Assembly (NCBI GenBank): GCA_003118195.1
Contig: BEXV01000296.1
Coordinates: forward strand, 155,374-205,558
Origin: Hemicentrotus pulcherrimus
Taxonomy: Eukaryota > Echinodermata > Echinoidea > Camarodonta > Strongylocentrotidae
Length of the DNA: 50,185 nucleotides
Direction of reading: 5' to 3'
A program made the position numbers and the translations under genes. The notes beneath the pieces are model-generated. The model had not been told where the DNA came from, searched no databases, and saw only the letters and a program-made list of their open reading frames with translations. Shown one piece after another: positions 24,101 through 36,299 of the stretch (position 1 is the stretch's first letter; each line of letters starts with the position of its first letter).

Positions 24101-27100
24101 ATCATTCCACTAGCTCTACAAACTTATACAGACTGCTTTTGATACTTGAGTATTCATGGAAATCGGAATTAGCATATTTGGTTGTGTTAGGCTCAACTAC
24201 AGTACATAATCATGTCATGTAGTTTTTAACCGAACTATTTTGATTGGTTCATGGTGACTTTGTAGGGGTAAATGTCAGTAGCAGCTTAATAAATTAATAA
24301 ATAGGGTCAGTTTTGAAATCTTAAGTGTTACAGAGAATTAAAGCATAAATCGTATGTTAAACAAATACTAGATGGTACAAATACAGATAAAGCACAAGAA
24401 ACTGCACATTTGTTGCAACTTGCTTTCTATTTAAAACTTCAAAGCCTTGATTATGATTTTTTTCTTTTCTTCTCTTCACAGAGACTAACCACCATAAACA
24501 ACAATATACAAGAGAATGTTGAAAAGGACCAGTCCACAATTTCAAATAACCTTGGAGGGATGTACGATGAAGAGAATGAGGTCAGGTATAAGAATGAAAA
24601 TGACGCCCTTGGTGCTGGACCCAATGATGTTAATGAAGAGCCACAGAACTTCTTCAAGATGATCTTTGAGAATCCAGCTATCTTAGCAGGTTAGTAGCCC
24701 AACACATACATCCCAACCTATCCTGGATGACTACTAACCATACCCAACAATATCAGACGCAATGTACTACTCTCTGTAGCAGAGCTCATGGGGGTTAGCA
24801 TTAAAAGTAACTCTAGGGTCTGTATGCAAGAGCCCCTTGCAAAGATTTTGAAATCTTGGGAGGTCAATACCTAAATTTTGGTTGTCCAGGGAAGTGTTTC
24901 ACAAAGATTCTAAGTCAAATTTAACTCTAAGTTGGACTTAAAAATTATGGAGAGCCATTTGTAGCCTTGAAATAAGATATATTCAAAACAAAAATTGAAG
25001 TATTTCAAACTTTTCATGAATTCCAGATGAAGAACATAAAATCTCCCATGGTAATAGAAAATATGAATGATTTTAATCAACAGTTTATGCCTTTTGAAAT
25101 AACTTTGACAAAGTATTTTCAAAGATGCTAACAGCTTTCCATATTTTTTAAGACCAACTTAGAGATAAGTTCAACTTAGGATCTTTGTGAAACATGCCCC
25201 TGGTGTCCTGAGCTGTGTTGACCTGTGATCTGTAGGTTTATCAACACGGGTAAAAAAGCCATCCAAGAAACATGTAGGAGCTAGTACATCATATTAGGAA
25301 AGGCTACATATCTACAGTGGCCATTTTTCCTTGGATTGCCGTAGTAGACAATATGCAAATATATCCAAAGAACTTGGATCTAGTATTAATAACATCAAAG
25401 AAAATATTTCATTGATAAACCACAGTTACACATACAATATTAACATGTGAACTCTTGCATAGTCCAAATTTCACAAATTTAATAGTACAGCGGATAAGCT
25501 CTCAATATAATGAAAATTGTGCACTTTTTGAGAAAAGCATGAAACTTCTAGCATAGTTAGTTTAGACCATAAGATTTATTTTCAGATGTGGAGGGAAGTC
25601 AGATTTGACCTCTGATGACCCTGAGAGGTCAAATCCAAAATGGCCGATATTCCTAATGGTCTAATGTATAAACACACTTAACTTTCAAAAATAATATCGC
25701 TAGTGATATTCGTTTGTCTCGCGATGTGGTCAATAAGGAATCTAAAAGTTCACGACGTTTCGTGTGCATCTGCTACACTTTGTCAGGTGATAATAACTTT
25801 TGTAAGCAAGGGTCTTTTATACTCTACGGGAGGACCGGCGGAGCGGTCCATAAAATTGATCGATAATTGGAACAATAACGCATAATACATAATTTTTAAC
25901 TCTTACTTTCACCTATCTCAGATAACCCTAAGTTTTTGGTTGCTGCTTAATATGTAGTTGATAATGCATGATTAAGATAAAGAGTGAGAGAGACACAGAG
26001 AGAGAACCACCATCATTTTTCAATGGTTCAGGGTTCGTGTAATGTACATTTGAAACAATTTTAAGCGTCTCAACCCTTAAAAAAAAAATAGCAAAACTGT
26101 TTTTGAGGAAAAGCATTTTACTGAATTAAATAAAGAATAATAGCTTTATATTGGATCATACCAATACTCATTGGGCTAAAGACAATGGGGTATTTGTATA
26201 GAGGTATTCCAATATGACATTCTGATAATCAACATTTGTTCTGGTATCATACGCATAATTACTGATCTTTATGATTTCTTAACGTGACATAGTTTCTTCT
26301 CCCCCTGCAAACAAACAAGAAAACAAGTTTATTACATAAAAGGATCGTGCGACAAATAATCATTTAAGCAATGCTTTTCACCAGAATCTTCTTTGTAAAA
26401 GCGACTTTTACAAATCTCAGCCATGCNNNNNNNNNNNNNNNNNNNNNNNNNNNNNNNNNNNNNNNNNNNNNNNNNNNNNNNNNNNNNNNNNNNNNNNNNN
26501 NNNNNNNNNNNNNNNNNNNNNNNNNNNNNNNNNNNNNNNNNNNNNNNNNNNNNNNNNNNNNNNNNNNNNNNNNNNNNNNNNNNNNNNNNNNNNNNNNNNN
26601 NNNNNNNNNNNNNNNNNNNNNNNNNNNNNNNNNNNNNNNNNNNNNNNNNNNNNNNNNNNNNNNNNNNNNNNNNNNNNNNNNNNNNNNNNNNNNNNNNNNN
26701 NNNNNNNNNNNNNNNNNNNNNNNNNNNNNNNNNNNNNNNNNNNNNNNNNNNNNNNNNNNNNNNNNNNNNNNNNNNNNNNNNNNNNNNNNNNNNNNNNNNN
26801 NNNNNNNNNNNNNNNNNNNNNNNNNNNNNNNNNNNNNNNNNNNNNNNNNNNNNNNNNNNNNNNNNNNNNNNNNNNNNNNNNNNNNNNNNNNNNNNNNNNN
26901 NNNNNNNNNNNNNNNNNNNNNNNNNNNNNNNNNNNNNNNNNNNNNNNNNNNNNNNNNNNNNNNNNNNNNNNNNNNNNNNNNNNNNNNNNNNNNNNNNNNN
27001 NNNNNNNNNNNNNNNNNNNNNNNNNNNNNNNNNNNNNNNNNNNNNNNNNNNNNNNNNNNNNNNNNNNNNNNNNNNNNNNNNNNNNNNNNNNNNNNNNNNN

Positions 27101-29369
27101 NNNNNNNNTTGGGGTCACTAGGTCAAAGGTCACAGGGCTCATTATGTATGCACAAATAGCTTGTGATCACATTATCATGAGAACCAATATACAGATTACC
27201 ATCCAACTCTTGACATGTATATGTATCTTGCAGAGCCAATGAACTGATTAGATTTTAGGATCATTAGGTCAAAGGTCATGGGGCTCATTATGTATGCCTA
27301 TAAATAGCTTGTGAGTGCATTATCATTAGAAAACCGACAGATGGATTACAATCAACTTAAATTTTAAAAATTGCTCTATGGCGGAGGCATCATTTTCGAC
27401 TGCGCGCAGTCAAAATTCCATCTAGTTTTAATAAGCAATGCTTTTCACCAGAATCTTCTTTGTAAAAACGACTTTAAAAAATCTCAGCCATGCAATTCTG
27501 CCACTGTGCTGCAAGATCACTTTGAGATTACGGTAGGAGAAGTGTATTATGTAATGGGTATTTTAAATTGAATGGAACGTCTCAACTCAGTAAGCATGGC
27601 TGAGATTTGTAAAAGTTGTTTTTACAAAGAAGATTCGGGTGAATAGCAGTGCTTATTCAAACAAATATTCGGATCAATTTGAATCACAATCATTATTTGT
27701 CGCTTAATCCCTTTTAATGACCTTGTTTTCTTTTTAGTTTGCAAGGGGAGAAGAAGATATGTCACGTTAAAGGGAAATCCAACCCAAATAGATCTGAGTA
27801 TCTGACTAAATAAAAAAAATATATGAATTTTTGAAAGTTGTAATCACTATACATGTACATATGGGCACTTAAAATTGGCTGAAGCGGTAATGTTAATGTG
27901 ATTTAGTGTCGGACTACTTTCCCATTTGTTCCAACATATAAAATGACTAAAATTTAAATTTTTCAAAAATTCATGGCTCAGGAGGGTCCATTCTTTTTAG
28001 AGGACCTATAATAATCTGCTATCTATAATATAGTTTGAGTAGTGCCCCTAGGGAGAAGGAACTTACGAGAATAGCATAGACTTAGTGATATCATATTTCA
28101 AACATTCTACTTTCCTTACTATTGGTCAGATTCATTTCAAGCTTTTGCCAGTCTGTTTCTGTTATTTTTCTGCTTTCATACAAATCGACTTATTACCAGG
28201 GTTGAATTGCCCTTAAAGTATATAATTAAAACACATTGCTTTCATAACATATCTTGTGTTAATCAGTGTTATCTTGTTTCTATGTGAACGTAGTATACTT
28301 CCTAAGAGTACTTTCCCACGTACTATGTATGTACTAGTTTCATATTTCATTCGTCTCCCATGAAATGGTTGTACAATTAATTTAGTACATGTTCCTTGAT
28401 GTTCCTTACTGTGTAGTTATTTTTACTGGATGCACCCAATATTTTTTTGATAATTTTTTTTGATAATTTTTTTTTTTTTTGGTAAATAGTTTTTTGATAA
28501 TTCTTTAAAAATTTTCATTCTTTTTATTTTTTCTGTAATTTTTTATTTTTTTTAATTTATTAATTTTTGTTTTATTTATTTATTTTTTAACAGTTAAATG
28601 TAAACTGACAATTAAAAAAAAAAAAAAAAATCATGATAACTTTCATGAAATCATGCTTTCTGGTAATAACCCAGTAGTTGACCAATCAGATTGCAGGGAA
28701 ATTACCGGAAAGCATGGCTATGACAAAAATCACGCGTCAGGTAATTACCGGAAAGCATGATTTGCCATGCACCCGGTAAAATTGTAAAATAACAGATTTT
28801 TGTATTTTTAACAATTTTAGGGGCCCCATTTTATAAAACAGATGATGCACAGGTTTAATTCGAGAGTTGATGGAATTGTGTGCATGTGGTACCTTTGAAT
28901 TTGGTCTAAAACCCACTCGGCTGCGCCTCATGGGTTCAAACCATTCAAAGGTACCTTGTGCACACATTTCCTACCGACGCACTCAAACCTGTGCATCATT
29001 TGTATACTTGCCTACATGTATAGGTCCAATTTTGTTGTCCATCTGTAATTGATTATATGTATGGAGTACAATCAATCTGTGAATTGCTGTATATTCTGTG
29101 CATGATGAATATATTAATGAATTTATTGATGAATAATAATGGATGTTTTATGTGCATGATGAAAATATTACTGAATAATAATGGTGTTTTTGTTGTTTGC
29201 AGGTATGGTCGGTGCAGTGGTTCTGATTCTGCTGACGGTTGTTCTTCTCTTCCTCTTTGTCATCTACCGTATCAAGAAGAAGGATGAAGGAAGTTATTCT
29301 CTGGATGAACCACACAAAGTCAAGGATCCGACAGCATACTGGAAAGACACCAAAGAGTTCTACGCATAA
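20991..29369 (+). CDS. Sdc: Syndecan gene, exons 2-5 (partial; signal-peptide exon missing)
   Basis: Syndecans are single-span heparan sulfate proteoglycans that act as co-receptors for growth factors and matrix and link to PDZ proteins and the cytoskeleton. Joining 20991-21123, 23895-23935, 24482-24689 and 29203-29369 gives 549 nt in one open frame, 182 residues plus TAA. All three introns have GT-AG ends and compatible phases (1, 0, 1). Residues 1-44 are acidic with Ser-Gly sites at 21-22 and 41-42 (context DEDLEGSGTS). Residues 45-125 are a hydrophilic spacer. About 124-149 is the membrane span. The tail begins RIKKKDEGSYSLDEP (the C1 region), has a short variable region and ends KEFYA, the C2/PDZ-binding end. 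Adding a signal exon would give roughly the size of human SDC2 or SDC4. The number of exons and the TM-plus-tail final exon match vertebrate syndecans. Identification is firm; the 5' end is unknown. Confidence 0.95.
21124..23894 (+). other. Syndecan intron between exons 2 and 3
   Basis: GTAAGT to TTTTCAG. Contains a poly-G run near 21902, a (CA)n tract at about 23488-23501 and the TACCTGCCAA-ended MITE at 23237-23625. Confidence 0.8.
23237..23625. mobile_element. MITE-like element with TACCTGCCAA ends
   Basis: TACCTGCCAA at 23237 is the inverse of TTGGCAGGTA at 23616-23625. Inner sequence has repeated AAACAGAATATTC. No clear target duplication. Confidence 0.55.
23895..23935 (+). CDS. Sdc: Syndecan 41-nt exon
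   Basis: A very short exon lies between a TTTTCAG acceptor and a GTAAGT donor. It enters in phase 1 and leaves in phase 0, which bridges the previous and next exons exactly. It adds NLEDPDVSFSPTT after a split Asn codon. The residues are acidic and Ser/Thr-rich, as expected for ectodomain spacer. The exact phase fit and good splice sites support it; transcript evidence would settle it. Confidence 0.8.
24482..24689 (+). CDS. Sdc: Syndecan ectodomain spacer exon
   Basis: A strong polypyrimidine tract ending CTTCACAG precedes the exon and a GTTAGT donor follows it. It runs from phase 0 to phase 1 and encodes 69 residues plus one base. The sequence is rich in Asn, Glu and Asp and ends ENPAILA, the juxtamembrane stretch leading into the membrane span. 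In syndecans this region is where ectodomain shedding occurs; no specific cleavage site can be read here. Confidence 0.9.
24886..25203. mobile_element. 318-bp fold-back element in a syndecan intron
   Basis: The left end, CCAGGGAAGTGTTTCACAAAG, is nearly the inverse of the right end (CTTTGTGAAACATGCCCCTGG), with subterminal AAGTTG/CAACTT pairing. The CCAGGGGAGTGTTTCACAAAG start at 41178 is a relative. Confidence 0.75.
26427..27108. other. Assembly gap (682 N)
   Basis: Run of N inside a transposon and inside the last syndecan intron. Confidence 0.99.
27109..27426 (-). mobile_element. Partial DR1-bearing tandem-repeat element (family of 44430-45256)
   Basis: Reverse orientation relative to 44430-45256. 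It carries AGGTCAAAGGTCA at 27120-27132 and 27266-27278, GGCGGAGGCATCATTTTCGA and the palindromic GACTGCGCGCAGTC end. Truncated by the gap. Confidence 0.75.
27771..28212. mobile_element. 442-bp TTAA-flanked MITE
   Basis: AGGGAAATCCAACCC at the left and GGGTTGAATTGCCC at the right are imperfect inverted repeats, with TTAA at 27767-27770 and 28213-28216. A second, partial copy is at 7268-7577. It shares its left TTAA with the neighbouring element. Confidence 0.75.
28441..28632. repeat. Poly-T/AT low-complexity tract
   Basis: TTTTTGATAATTTTTT-type repeats ending in a run of A. Confidence 0.9.
28839..29002. repeat. Fold-back repeat just upstream of last syndecan exon
   Basis: GATGATGCACAGGTTT at 28841 is mirrored by AAACCTGTGCATCATT ending at 29000. 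Inner arms GGTACCTTTGAAT / ATTCAAAGGTACC and AAACCCACTCGG / CATGGGTT also pair. The right end lies 200 bp before the exon. Confidence 0.8.
29203..29369 (+). CDS. Sdc: Syndecan final exon: transmembrane and cytoplasmic domains
   Basis: The exon follows a TTGTTTGCAG acceptor and ends with TAA at 29367-29369. It encodes MVGAVVLILLTVVLLFLFVI, a hydrophobic span starting in a Gly/Ala-rich segment, then YRIKKKDEGSYSLDEP, HKVKDPTAYWK and DTKEFYA. The C1 motif KKDEGSYxL and the terminal EFYA are diagnostic of syndecans. EFYA binds PDZ proteins such as syntenin and CASK in characterised members. The conserved tail tyrosines are all present. Confidence 0.97.
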
Positions 29370-29830
29370 AACCCTTTCGTTTTCCTTTGCAGAGACTTTT
29401 ATTTTATTTGCGTATTTTTGTTTTGGGAGTAGGGAAAGGGATGGTGCTCAGGTTTACTCTCCAACGAATATGACATTAATTGGATCAAATATGGACAAAT
29501 AAATCATGATGTAGGCCTGCAGGCACAAACCTCTTTCAAATACAAACTTATATGCAATTTTTTTTTTCTCATTTATTTTTAAAGAAAAGAGAAGTTATTT
29601 TTTATTTATTCATTTTTAAAAAAAAGGAACTTTGAATTTTTTTTTTCTTCAGTGCTTAGGTCTCAGGTTGTAGCATTGTAAATGAGGAGAATATATCTCC
29701 TTTTAATTTTTAATATTTTGCTTTTAATCTAAACTATGGGAAGAAAAATAGATGATTTTTGTTCTTCTATTTAACAAATCTTCATCACCTCAGAACAGAA
29801 AAATCAAATAAAAGTGGGAAACGTTTTGTT
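29370..29830 (+). other. Sdc: Proximal 3' UTR of syndecan with poly(A) signals
   Basis: AATAAA hexamers occur at 29498-29503 and 29807-29812, downstream of the stop, in AT-rich sequence. Either could end the transcript. Further AATAAA-like words occur downstream, so a longer 3' UTR is possible. The end point given is approximate. Confidence 0.5.
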
Positions 29831-32800
29831 TTATTAATGAATTGTATAAGTTGAATGGTATATTTTCTACAAATTTTTGCACTTTTATGATGTATCTTTG
29901 CACAATGGTAGCCTTTGATTTTTTTTTCCTCCTTTGTCTTTTTTCTGTGTCCTTCATTTAGTTTGATTTAAATTTGAAAATAGAAAATTGTGTACTTAAG
30001 CCTGATTTTTATCTTCCATGCATACTTCATTTTGAAGAAGATTAAATGGATCGTTCTGGGTAGAGTCATCAAGTAGAGAAATGGTATTCTTTCATTCAGA
30101 CATTCATTCATTCCACATTTCGATTGGTCTACTCATTCTTTAATCAGTATATGCGTCACATAATATATCTTAGCTTTCTTATGTGTGAAATCAGGTTTAG
30201 AAATAACTATTTTCCAACATATCAACAAATAACTATGACAGATACCTACTTCTTTTCCAAAGTAAGCTATTACAGACAAGACAAAAAGTAGTGAAGTTTC
30301 ACTCTTTCCTGTTCATTCTATTCTTTAATTATTACTATGAAACGTGCCTCCATGGAAAAATCACCAAGAACGGAAATGTGTATGTGTATAAATGAAGTAG
30401 ATAAATTGGTGTACCAGTAGACTAGCGTGATCTAGTATCTGTCAGTGTGAATCCAGTTTTGGGAGGTTTCCTCTTACCAGTAGTTATAACAAAACAAAAA
30501 CTCCTTATGATCATGCTAATCATCTTGTTTTGATCGCATATCAGTAAGTTGGATGTTTTTATAAGAAAAATCAAAATATTAAGCATGAAAAATGGAGTTG
30601 TACTTATTAATGGACACCATGTGTTACTAAGGTACTCATGGCGTTACATATAAGTGTTAGTTACCAAAGGAATATTGCACTCTCATTTTTATACAACATA
30701 TAGATAGAATTGACTGCCAGTGAAGTACAATAGTTTGTTAGCTTGATTATATGAATAAACTTATTTTTTATTGGATGAATGAAAGTTTGCAAGAGTGGTG
30801 TACATGTACATGTTGATTGGTCTGGAAGAACATTTTCTGAGAAATTAAAAAGGAAAAAAAAAAAATCTTTACACAATCTTGTCTCACATTTGACATTCTA
30901 TCCAAATTTATCAGTATTTTAGTTGTTTCAGGAGTTATAAAAGAAACAAAGGAAAAAAATATATGAAAAGCTATTTGTTTCACGATACCACACTGATGTC
31001 AATTCCATCTTGCATCTTGCGAAACATGTCCAAGACTTTACAAATCAAATCATGAGTAAAAAAGTGATGTGAAAACTTGTGAAATACATTCATTTTTACA
31101 CATCTTGTTTCTGTCAAGCTATTTGTATCTTGTTCAAGTATCATGTATAAGTAATGTGTATTGGTAAAGAGTGACTAAAAAGTAAATAACATTTTTTTTG
31201 TCCAATTAATTGGTTTTAAATGCGCTACATGTATGAAAATTGTACAAAGAATTGTGTAGCTAAGTTACATAGCGGGTTTTCCATATACGTTAAGATATTT
31301 AACAGAGTCATTTTAGATGCTGAAGCAAAATACCATGAGTATAAGCTGATGCATGACTGTATATATGCTTGTAAGCTTGCTTTCTTTTATTATTGTATTG
31401 GTGGTAGTAATAAATTTATATTATTCAACGACTTTATAACAAAGTTCTACACATACAGATACGTAGTATTGCTAATTTTATCTGATCATCATTTCTTTTT
31501 TATTCATATAGCAATATGCGCAATTGCAAAATCTACCTGCTTGAATCAGTTACTCTCAAAGACATTTATTCAAAGTCAATGTTCAAACTCTATTTATACC
31601 TTTAATATAGCATGTTCATATGTTTGTAGAACCTTTTCCTGAAGTCGAGCATTCTACTCAAAATACGTATCCAATTTTAGTTTATCAGGCAGGCAGGCTA
31701 GCAGACTGATATTCCAGCCGAACTTCATGTCAATATTTTTAACTGATTTAGTTGAACTACATGTATACAAACAATGTGTGTCATTTGTAATTTGTGTATG
31801 AACATCATGAACTATGCACCGATTTTATGCGACCCTGCGAAACGTGAACCAAGAAGGGCTTCTCTTGTGTGATTCTAATTCTTTGTTTATCAAGTCAATT
31901 AAGCCACAATTGATTTAATCTTTAGTAAGATAGAAATATTAAATGATTGAAACTGACCCAGTCACCCATCTATTAACTTACCATCTATGTCTATAAGTTT
32001 GAGCAACGAGAGACAACCAAAGTCTACACAAACGAAAATTTGATGTGAGAAATAGTCCATTTTAATTGTACTTGTGTTTTGTGGGGAATAGTATTGTTTT
32101 AACATATTGTAACAATTCATGGGATGTTTGACATACTAACAACTAGCAATTTAGCAAACTTCACAAAAATTCATGCAGTTTTGAATTTTAAAAAAATTAG
32201 CAAAATTATTATTTTCCTTATAAACAGGTATCTGAAATTTTACCCTTGGTATAAAGACTGAACATGAATTCACTCACCTTTTAATGTCAGTTAAGTATTT
32301 TCTTGTTTGTTTGTGGACCAAAGTAACTGAAATGCTGTGAATTGTTTTTAATATCTGCAATTACATGTGTCAGCGAAAGAAAATTTTTACATGAAATCAA
32401 CCTCAATTATCATTTTTACTTGTGTGAAGTTTTTAGGAAGATTTGGATATTTTTTCTTCTTCATTTTAAATAAAGAAATTTAAAATAAAGAAAAGACCTT
32501 TTTATGATGATAAAACTGACGAAGAGAAATCTAGCTTTAATAACCAAGATGACACTTTGAAACACACTTGTAAGCATTTCTGCTATGAGCCTTGTTAAGT
32601 GTTGTTAAGTGTTATATAAATTTCACTTTAATCACTTGTCTTGTTTGGTTTTTATCCCTTTCTTAAATATGTCTGCCATATGTTATAATAAATTCACCAG
32701 CATTTTTTCATAAAATGTATGCCTTCAATTTCCTTTGTATAAGGTAAGAGATGCTGTCTATTTTTGAATGACAAAAACCTATTTCTCTAAGAAATGATTC

Positions 32801-33071
32801 ACGATTAAGTTTCAATATAATTTCAAAGAAATGAAAGGACGACGAGAAATAGAGAGAGATAGAGATTTGAAATAAAGATTAAGAAAAAAAGAAAGAAGAA
32901 AAAGGGAGATGGAGGATTACAAATGTGGAGGATGAGGGCGAGAGCTCTACTGATATCACAAGGTATGTATTTATCAGGGTTGGATCATTTTCAACATTTC
33001 AGGTGTAACTTCAACTAGTGTATGGCCTTTTTACTATTAACAGGTGTAAATTGCATCTGTGAAATAAGCAA

Positions 33072-33200
33072 TACCACTATTATATACCACTACTACTTCC
33101 AATACTACTAATAAATACTACATACCACTACTACTGCTACTCTTACTTTATACTACTTCTACTACTTCCATGACTACTACTACGTCTACTACTACTTTTA
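33072..33200. repeat. ACT/ACC-rich trinucleotide microsatellite
   Basis: Imperfect (ACT)n with TAC/TTC variants. Confidence 0.85.
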
Positions 33201-33620
33201 TACAAATATTGCCTGCTTTGAGGGGCACGGTTAACCCTGTTACAGCCGATTCTGAAACTGTCCTGGCCCGAGACCAAGTTAGGATCACACAGGTGCTATA
33301 TTTCAACCATGCCCTGAAAACTAAATATATTTTAACGAAGTATGCCTGTAAAAGTTTTGTTATTTTGTAGAATTGAAGGACAACCCGTCTAAGAGCATGC
33401 AGGTATCTCACTGCACCTGTCTATTGTGAACTTCATACGCAACCATTGCGTGTCAAGAGTGAAATTCATGTCTGAGGTCTTGACGAAACCGAGGCCGCTT
33501 CTCTAGATGTAGCGTTTACAGCAAAGTGAAGGGAAATCTTTATTTTGACCTTAGGATACCTACATGTAGATACACAAGGAAAGAATACATTTCATCTTGA
33601 AGACTGAAACAAACACCGAG

Positions 33621-33810
33621 CAGAGCTGCCAACCTTGTGCGACCAAGAAATGGAACCATGATGGCAAAAAAAAGGAATTCATTAAAACAAAACTTACAAG
33701 TTACAACCATGCCCGAAACACTTTTGTGTAGAAAAAACTTAGGCCTACTATAATAATTTGGAGGAAAAAACAGAACAATTCCGGGAAAAACTTAATGGCT
33801 GACAGCTCTG
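33621..33810. mobile_element. Short CAGAGCTGCC-ended MITE
   Basis: CAGAGCTGCCAACC at the left and TGACAGCTCTG at the right are imperfect inverted ends, of the same type as 10292-10770. The interior is shorter and unrelated by eye. Confidence 0.55.
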
Positions 33811-34050
33811 ACCAAGAAGCTACTAGCAAGCAACTTCTTGCTCTGACCAAGCATTACCATTATTGGGTAGTTTGTGATGTAAGGTGCAATTGAAAATTCT
33901 GCAGAAATATCACCGTATTTAAGAACAATTATAAGACAATTTTATAGGACTTCTTAAGGTACAGGCATTGTACATTTGTTTGCAATCCGAGTCAATTCCT
34001 TGCAAATGTAATCTGTATGTGTAAATTTAAGTTTCCTGTTTTTCCCTTTT

Positions 34051-34165
34051 TCGGTCTCTATCTCTCTCTCTCTTTTTCCTGCACCCTCCATCTCCTTCTC
34101 TTATTCATTATTTTCTCTTTCTTTTCTGATTTCTCTTACTTTACTCTCTCTTTTTCTCCTGATTT
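34051..34165. repeat. CT-rich tract
   Basis: Pyrimidine-rich with CTCTCTCTCTC core near 34060. Confidence 0.85.
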
Positions 34166-35961
34166 CCATTTCGCAGACCTTTCCCCATAGATCCACCACT
34201 GATTTAACCAAGATTAATGCAGGATTTATGCATCTTGCAGAGGGAGTCGGTTTCCATCCTATCCAAAACGTTGCCGACCTGTTACCGTACCCGGAGTAGC
34301 GATTTTTATTTTATCAATATAATTCTTCTTTTCTTTTCCTGTCTGGCAATAAATCACAAAATTCCAATGTACTATTGATTGTATAGCTTTGAGTTGATAG
34401 AAACGTCATATACATCCTCACAAAACAAAGAAGACACAAAGTCTTTATATAAGATCATTTTTCAATGTACTTTTATTTCTCCGATATTTAAATAAATCTG
34501 TTTCATCATCTATTGAGCTCATCTATCCGCATGACTTGCAGTATAGTCTTAAAAACCAGAAGCTTTACAAAATACAGCCCAGTTCAAGAAGCAGTTGCTT
34601 TCACTGTTTACTCTACAAGTAATAGCTTGCCAGTCGATTTTATACTTTGTATTGTATACAAATAAAACCTTGCCCTAATTAATTCCCTAACAGAAAATAA
34701 AGCCGATTGCAGCATATCTTAGTTCTTACCTGTAAAGACAAAGGGAAATGAGGTTTGTATCCCCTCTTTTTTATGACATCACAATACTATGCCATGTTTA
34801 TTCCAGACAGCAATATCATTTAGTATGGAATTTAATTTAACAGCGGAAACCCCAAGATTTAACATGCGGAACTACAGTATGAAACAGTCCTAGGTCAAAA
34901 CATGCATTGTATGTTCTCACTCATTTCTGGACATGTGGTAGATCATCGTTGTGGTCCTACAGGTATTACCGGTACACACATTCATGTAAATATAACATTA
35001 TAAAAGCACCGACTGTGACTACCAAGACAATAGTAATACGATTGTTACACCATGCTGATGTAAGCATCAGTAGAGACTACTTAGTTGCCTTGCTAGACTC
35101 ATGTAGGAAGAAACAGTTAACAACCATATTCTATTCATACCCTATTGAACCAGGTTTTGTCCTTTTTGAAGTATGTGAAACGTTGATTTGTCCTAATTTG
35201 TGATTCTTGAATATGTGACATATTAAACCTAATATCTAAAAGTATTCAACAAAGGCCCTTATTCAAGGTCCACCTTTCATTCTTGAGTCTCGTAAAACAC
35301 ACACAAATTTACAAGGAGTAGGAATAATTCAATTGTTACCTGTATCTTCATATACCCGGTATGTACATCTACAGGCATGCAAAGAGCTTGCCTTATTGTG
35401 TTCAGAAGCCATACAAGTGAGTGTCAGTATACAGGGCATGTTGCCCTCTAATAGTATTAGACTACTGCATAATAGAGGACTTACATCATTCACCTTGGAA
35501 AAGTGTTCCCCCTTACAGACACTAAAATCATCATCACTTAAAGTGATTGGCTAACATTGTTAGGAATTTAAAAATATCTAATTCTGTTACTTGAAAATGG
35601 TATAAACATGCAAGGTATAATTTTAAAATACGGCTCTGAGAGTCTCAAGTCATAAAACCTTTGGGAAATATTTGAAAACTCGAGTAACAGTCTCTATTTA
35701 AAAGGTCTCAGAGACGCGATATTATACAAAATACCCATACACATGTTTCATTTAGTTTGAAAATTTTTTAGATCGGCTATTCGCAAAGCTAGCCAATCAC
35801 TTTAATACTTGAATATCTTTATTAACCATCATGAGATGAGCAGAAGCATATGAAATGAAACCCAGCAAACAGGGTCTAGGAGCTCTGATGTGTATGCCTT
35901 TAATAGCAGAAAGGGATGCATGGTTACTGTAATCTAAACAGAATGAAAGGATGGTGAGGGA

Positions 35962-36299
35962 ATAGAGTGGTAAAGTGTGGCATCATCAAAAAATCAATTT
36001 TTTTGAATTTCTCATTTTTTTCTTTATTTTTCGAATGAGCATAAAAAATAATATCAAATGTCGAAAACCAATTTAGTATGTTAAGTATTGGCTGAGATAT
36101 GACCATCTGAATTAATATTACACTGAGTTCCTATAGGACATATATTTATTCAAATGGTCACATCTCAGCCAATACTTGACACGTATTAAATTGTTTTCGA
36201 CATTTGGACATTATTTTTGATGCTCTTTCAGAAAATGAAGAAAAAATTGAGAAATTCTAAAAATTGATTTTTATGATGTCACAGCTTCGGTACTCTATA
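35962..36299. mobile_element. 338-bp fold-back element
   Basis: Two arms of about 130-150 bp are near inverse copies: ATAGAGT and CATCATCAAAAAATCAAT at the left versus ATTGATTTTTATGATG and ACTCTAT at the right. AAGTATTGGCTGAGATATGA is matched by TCTCAGCCAATACTTG. The spacer is about 40 bp. No coding capacity. Confidence 0.85.

Larger units (their letters stand above)
26283..27766. mobile_element. TTAA-flanked transposon with long inverted arms, interrupted by gap and nested repeat
   Basis: The left arm (26283-26426) starting CGTGACATAGTTTCTTCTCC is the inverse of the right arm (27592-27766), both bordered by TTAA. Shared inner blocks include CGACAAATAATCATT and CTTTGTAAAAGCGACTTTTA. A further copy of the inner arm lies at 27434-27493. 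The DR1-bearing repeat (27109-27426) sits inside. Coding content, if any, could be hidden in the 682-N gap. Confidence 0.75.
29831..35961. other. Intergenic (possibly distal syndecan 3' UTR at its start), no gene recognised
   Basis: AT-rich. Holds a small CAGAGCTGCC element (33621-33810), an ACT-rich tract (33072-33200) and a CT-rich tract (34051-34165). The longest open frame, 31220-31642 (140 codons), has no recognisable domain or coding-like composition. Confidence 0.5.

Noticed and set aside
25583..25640. Everted AGGTCA-like half-sites (TTTGACCTC and GAGGTCAAA)
   Set aside because: Spacing is far from any standard receptor element and it occurs once; chance is a sufficient explanation.
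31220..31642. 140-codon plus-strand frame downstream of syndecan
   Set aside because: Low-complexity, Tyr/Phe/Ile-rich composition typical of AT-rich non-coding DNA; no domain or splice context recognised.
34907..35554. Two moderate open frames (98 and 73 codons) with mixed composition
   Set aside because: More protein-like than most here, but no family, splice pattern or neighbouring exon could be supported.
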